Below, piece after piece: positions 60,447-64,000 of a DNA stretch of 64,000 nucleotides. The notes beneath the pieces are model-generated. The model searched no databases. It was given only the letters and a program-made list of their open reading frames with translations, and was not told the origin of the DNA. This stretch comes from Sphingomonadales bacterium. GTDB lineage: Bacteria > Pseudomonadota > Alphaproteobacteria > Sphingomonadales > Sphingomonadaceae. Position 1 is the first letter of the stretch, and every line of letters starts with the position of its first letter. The position numbers and the translations under genes are program-made. The stretch is taken from contig JAFKLT010000039.1 of assembly GCA_017309275.1 (NCBI GenBank), forward strand, positions 1 through 64,000. The letters run 5' to 3'.

Positions 60447-61787
60447 CTAATCCATGTCCTGTTCGATCGGCGGCGCGGCGATGGTCGCCGGGGGTTTGCC
60501 GTCGAGCGCGCGGGCAAGCTGGTCGCGGTCGAGTGCATTGTCCCAGCGCGCGACGACGACGGTCGCGACGGCGTTACCGATGAAATTGGTGAGGCTGCGG
60601 CATTCGGACATGAACCGGTCGACGCCGAGGATCAGCGCCATGCCCGCGACGGGCACCGACGGCACGATCGACAGCGTCGCGGCCAGCGTGACGAAACCCG
60701 CGCCGGTGACTCCCGCGGCGCCCTTCGAACTCACCATAGCGACCAGCAGCAGGGCGATCTGGTCGCCTAGCGACAGATGGACGTTGCACGCCTGCGCGAT
60801 GAACAGCGCGGCAAGGGTCATATAGATGTTGGTGCCGTCGAGATTGAACGAATAGCCGGTCGGAACGACCAGCCCGACGACCGATTTCTTGCAGCCCGCG
60901 CGCTCCATTTTTTCCATCAGACTGGGCAGCGCGCTTTCGGACGAGGAGGTGCCGAGCACGAGCAGCAGCTCGGCCTTCAGATAGCGGATGAGCTTGAAGA
61001 TCGAAAAGCCGGCCAGCCGCGCCGCGATGCCGAGTATGACGACAACGAAGATCAGCGAGGTGAGATAGAAGGTCGCGACCAGTCCGGCGAGGTTCGCCAG
61101 CGCTTCGATCCCATATTTGCCGATCGTAAATGCCATCGCGCCAAAGGCGCCGACCGGCGCCGCGCGCATCAATATGGCGACCAGCCGGAACACGACCAGC
61201 CCGACGCGTTCCAGCAGGTCGCGGACCGGCGCGGCGGGTTCGCCGACCATCGACAACGCGATCCCGAACAGGATCGACACGAACAACACTTGCAACAACG
61301 ATTCGCCCGCCAGCGCGGAGACCATCGTCGTCGGGATGATCGACATCAGGAATTCGACGATGCTGCTGTGCTTCGCCTTTTCGACATAGGTGCTGACGGT
61401 CCCGGTATCGAGCGTGGCGGGCTCGACGTTCATCCCCGCGCCCGGCTGGACCGTGTTGGCGACGATCAGGCCGACGATCAGCGCGAGGGTCGAGAAGAAG
61501 AGGAAATAGGCGAAGGCCTTGCCCGCGACGCGGCCGACCGCGCGAAGCTCGGTCATGCCTGCGATCCCGGTGACGAGGGTCAGAAAGATTACCGGGGCGA
61601 TGATCATCTTCACCAGCTTGATGAAGGCATCGCCCAGCGGCTTCAGCGCCTCGCCGGTCGCCGGCCAGAAATGGCCGATGACGACGCCAAGCAGGATGGC
61701 GACCAGCACCTGGACATAGAGATGGCGATAGAATGGAACGGGTTTGATCGGCGCCTGTCCGGATTGGTCGATTGCGATGACGGCCAC
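60447..61787 (-). CDS. dctA: C4-dicarboxylate/amino acid:cation symporter DctA
   Basis: 446 residues from GTG 61787, with GGGAGGA eight bases upstream. DAACS family: [18 protein letters not shown], the helical hairpin [20 protein letters not shown], and [24 protein letters not shown]. Takes up succinate, fumarate, malate and possibly aspartate with Na+ or H+. C-terminus carries a short acidic tail (IEQDMD). Confidence 0.93.
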   Translation of the reverse strand: MAVIAIDQSGQAPIKPVPFYRHLYVQVLVAILLGVVIGHFWPATGEALKPLGDAFIKLVKMIIAPVIFLTLVTGIAGMTELRAVGRVAGKAFAYFLFFSTLALIVGLIVANTVQPGAGMNVEPATLDTGTVSTYVEKAKHSSIVEFLMSIIPTTMVSALAGESLLQVLFVSILFGIALSMVGEPAAPVRDLLERVGLVVFRLVAILMRAAPVGAFGAMAFTIGKYGIEALANLAGLVATFYLTSLIFVVVILGIAARLAGFSIFKLIRYLKAELLLVLGTSSSESALPSLMEKMERAGCKKSVVGLVVPTGYSFNLDGTNIYMTLAALFIAQACNVHLSLGDQIALLLVAMVSSKGAAGVTGAGFVTLAATLSIVPSVPVAGMALILGVDRFMSECRSLTNFIGNAVATVVVARWDNALDRDQLARALDGKPPATIAAPPIEQDMD

Positions 61788-62019
61788 GCGTTACATCCTC
61801 CCAAGCGCGGTGCGCCGCGCTGCCCCTTGGTCCAGGTCGTCCCTGTTGCAGGGCCAGCGCCCAGACCCCTCGCTGGATGCTGTACGACAAGATCGGCCGC
61901 CATGCCATTGAACCGGTGGCCGACAGGAAATAAGCATCCTGTCAGAGCCGCCAGCTATCGCTTTGCGCCGCCTGTGCCCAAAGTCGAGGCCTGGGAAATG
62001 AAAAAGAGGGAGGGGCCGC

Positions 62020-63039
62020 ATGGGGCTCGATCTGGCACTTAGCGATGACCAATGCTTGCTGCGGGACAATATCCAGCGCTTTCTTGCGGGCAACGACCGG
62101 CCGTCGGCGAGCGAGTTGTTCGACGTGCTGGGCCTCGGCGGCGTGACGGTGCCCGAGGATGCCGGCGGTTTCGGCGGCGGGGTCGTCGACATGAGCCTGG
62201 TCGTGGCCGAACTGGGGCCGGTGCTGGCGGGCGCCGACTGGCTTTCGCACGCGATGGCGGCGTGGCTGCTGGGACAGGTGGCGCCGGGGCATGCGGCTCT
62301 TTCGGATCTCGCGAGCGGGCGTCGGCGGGCGGCGGTCATCTGCCATGCATCGACGGCGCGCATGCCCGATATCGACGACGGGCTTCCGCGCGGTTCGGCC
62401 GAACTGGTCGCGGGCGGCGCCGAAGCCGATCTTTTCCTGTTCGCCGGCGTCGACATGATTGCGCTGATCGAAGCCGATCCGGCGATGATCGAGCAACGGC
62501 ATCGTATCATGCACGACGGCAATGTCTGCGCCGACCTGGTCTTCACGCTGAAGACCGGGGATGTCGAGCCTCTGGCATCCGGCACCCTTGCGCGCGACCT
62601 GATCGAAGCGGCGAACGACATGATGCTCGTGGCGCGCTGTGCCGAGGCCATCGGGTTGATGCGGCGGATGATGACCGACAGCGCCGACTATCTGGCGCAG
62701 CGCAAGCAGTTCGGCCGGGCGATCGGAACCTTTCAGGTACTGCGCCATCGCGCGGCCGACATGCAGATCGCGCTGATGAAGGCGGGCGCGCTGACCGAGG
62801 TCGCCATTCTTGCCGCCGCCGGCAAAGGCGGCGATCCCGGCCGCCTGACCAGCGCGGCCTGTGTCGAGGTGGCCGACGCGGTCCGGATCGTCGGCGAGGG
62901 CGCCGTGCAAATTCACGGCGCGATGGGACTGACCGAGGAACTGAGCCTGGGCGGACATTTCAAGCGCGGGCTGGCGATCGCCGCGGCCTTTGGTCCACAG
63001 GCGGCGCATCTGGCGCGCTTTGCCGAAGAGGCAGCCTAG
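62020..63039 (+). CDS. Acyl-CoA dehydrogenase family protein
   Basis: 339 residues, AGGGAGGGG before the start. N-terminal helical domain (VPEDAGGFGGG; VVAELGPVLAG), a short middle beta domain, and C-terminal helices with YLAQRKQFGRAIGTFQVLRHRAADM and VQIHGAMGLTEE. It is shorter than classic members, about the size of the smaller subunit of heteromeric acyl-CoA dehydrogenases. The convergent gene is of the larger, complete type, so the two could form a heteromer. Substrate unknown. Confidence 0.85.
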   Translation: MGLDLALSDDQCLLRDNIQRFLAGNDRPSASELFDVLGLGGVTVPEDAGGFGGGVVDMSLVVAELGPVLAGADWLSHAMAAWLLGQVAPGHAALSDLASGRRRAAVICHASTARMPDIDDGLPRGSAELVAGGAEADLFLFAGVDMIALIEADPAMIEQRHRIMHDGNVCADLVFTLKTGDVEPLASGTLARDLIEAANDMMLVARCAEAIGLMRRMMTDSADYLAQRKQFGRAIGTFQVLRHRAADMQIALMKAGALTEVAILAAAGKGGDPGRLTSAACVEVADAVRIVGEGAVQIHGAMGLTEELSLGGHFKRGLAIAAAFGPQAAHLARFAEEAA

Positions 63040-64000
63040 TCGAGGACGATGCGCGCGATCAGGTCGCGCTGGATTTCGTTCGATCCGGCATAGATGCTCG
63101 CCGCGCGATCGTTGAGATAGCGCGGCACCGCGACCGCCAGGTCGGCGGGCATTTGTCCGTCTGCGTCGGCCCAGGCGGCCGGGCCGCCGACGTCGCAGGC
63201 CAGCACGTCGATCCGCTGCGCAGCCTCGGTTCCCATGATCTTCAGCGCGGAGGCATAGAGCGCGGTGCTGCCGCCGACGCCCCGCATCGCTTTCAGCTCC
63301 AGCGCCTGCAGCGCCTGCAGGCCGATGGCCTCGCGGTCGGCGCGCGCGCGCATCACGGGGTCCAGGTCGGCGCGGGCCCGCAGCCGTTCCAGCCGCCCGA
63401 TCAGCCCGGGCGCATATTTGCCTCCACGCTCGAACGTCAGCAGATGCTTGGCGACCGACCAGCCCTCATTTTCCGCGCCCAGACGGTTCGCCTGCGGCAC
63501 GCGCACATCGTCGAAGAAGACCTGGTTGAACTCATGATCGCCCGCCAGGGTGCGGATCGGTTCGACGCTGATCCCCGGCGTCGCCATGTCGAGCAGCAGA
63601 AAGCTGATGCCCGCCTGTGCCTTGCCTTCGGTAGAGGTGCGGACGAGCGCGAACATGCGGTTCGCGAAATGCGCGTGCGTCGTCCATATCTTTGATCCGT
63701 TGAGGATATAATCGGCGCAGTCGGGCGTCGCCCGAAGCTGGAGCGAGGCCAGGTCCGACCCCGCGCCGGGCTCGGAAAAGCCCTGGCACCAATAATCCTC
63801 GCCTGACAAGATGCGCGGCAGATAATGGGCGCGCTGGTCGGGCGTGCCATAATGCATGATTACCGGCGCAACCATCTTCAACCCCATTGGCGCCAGCCCG
63901 GGCGCACCCGCGCGCGCGCATTCGGCGGCGAAGATATAGCGCTGGATCTCGTCCCATCCGGGGCCGCCGAACTCGGCGGGCCAATCGGGCGCCGCCCAGC
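63036..64000 (-). CDS. Acyl-CoA dehydrogenase, N-terminus beyond the window
   Basis: The open frame runs from 64000 to 63036 (321 residues visible). It starts mid-protein with WPAEFGGPGWDEIQRYIFAAE and includes the FAD-binding GFSEPGAGSDLASLQLRA and WTTHAHFANRMF, and ends IYAGSNEIQRDLIARIVLD. The N-terminal part is missing only because of the window edge. Stops of the two acyl-CoA dehydrogenase genes overlap by four bases. Confidence 0.9.
   Translation of the reverse strand, partial: WAAPDWPAEFGGPGWDEIQRYIFAAECARAGAPGLAPMGLKMVAPVIMHYGTPDQRAHYLPRILSGEDYWCQGFSEPGAGSDLASLQLRATPDCADYILNGSKIWTTHAHFANRMFALVRTSTEGKAQAGISFLLLDMATPGISVEPIRTLAGDHEFNQVFFDDVRVPQANRLGAENEGWSVAKHLLTFERGGKYAPGLIGRLERLRARADLDPVMRARADREAIGLQALQALELKAMRGVGGSTALYASALKIMGTEAAQRIDVLACDVGGPAAWADADGQMPADLAVAVPRYLNDRAASIYAGSNEIQRDLIARIVLD

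Noticed and set aside
1-64000. Search by eye for tRNA, rRNA, CRISPR arrays, insertion sequences and prophage genes
   Set aside because: None seen. Composition is even and no transposase, integrase or direct-repeat boundary was recognised.

Overview
The window is GC-rich, densely coding DNA with no RNA genes, insertion sequences or CRISPR arrays that I can see. Its content suggests a free-living alphaproteobacterium of the Sphingomonadales/Caulobacterales type: three large TonB-dependent receptors, many Tat- or Sec-exported hydrolases, amidohydrolases and M19-type dipeptidases, an MHS symporter, and long chains of genes that overlap by ATGA, GTGA or TGATG. This placement is inferred from gene content and was not checked by a search. 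No gene-free stretch exceeds about 250 bases.

Layout: (1) 1-11.6 kb is a peptide/D-glutamate utilisation operon behind a truncated, divergent XRE regulator: a frameshifted serine hydrolase, a DgcA-like racemase, an atypical M19 protein, a TonB receptor, a DgcN-like N-acetyltransferase, a YkvI-like permease, an intact serine hydrolase and a canonical lipoprotein dipeptidase. (2) 11.7-20 kb, on the minus strand, holds two porins, a PepSY membrane protein, a siderophore-type TonB receptor, an exported Amidohydrolase_3 enzyme and a small exported protein. (3) 20-32.4 kb holds a MocR regulator and, divergent from it, a long operon: PaiB-like protein, two tandem amidohydrolases (one apparently dead), proC, MHS transporter, YncE-like propeller, a 1072-residue propeller-amidohydrolase fusion and an HSL-type esterase. 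A repeated GGTCC-type motif lies before four of these units and ties regions 2 and 3 together.

(4) 32.4-43 kb is a signalling island: a class III cyclase-like protein, a SpoIIE/PP2C phosphatase with its own sensor, an ATP/ADP-translocase-like protein with a HEAT-like tail, two membrane sensors that end in degenerate PP2C domains, a stand-alone cNMP-binding-like protein, a STAS antagonist and an RsbW-like kinase, followed by a SET-domain protein and a fold-III PLP decarboxylase. This is the best candidate here for an undescribed system.

(5) 43-53.9 kb is a second peptide cluster: exported TPR protein, a second atypical M19 protein, XRE-cupin regulator, TonB receptor, Xaa-dipeptidase-like amidohydrolase, ALDH7-type dehydrogenase, a TPR paralogue and an amino-acid permease. 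The palindrome-like box TTTCCNATNRGG lies in its promoters and in the two promoters of region 1, so regions 1 and 5 probably form one regulon although they are 40 kb apart. (6) 53.9-59.4 kb is a hexuronate cluster (LacI regulator, UxuB-like, UxaC, UxaA) with two perfect LacI-type palindromes 42 bp apart. (7) 59.5-64 kb holds a LysR regulator, DctA and two convergent acyl-CoA dehydrogenases, the last cut by the window edge.
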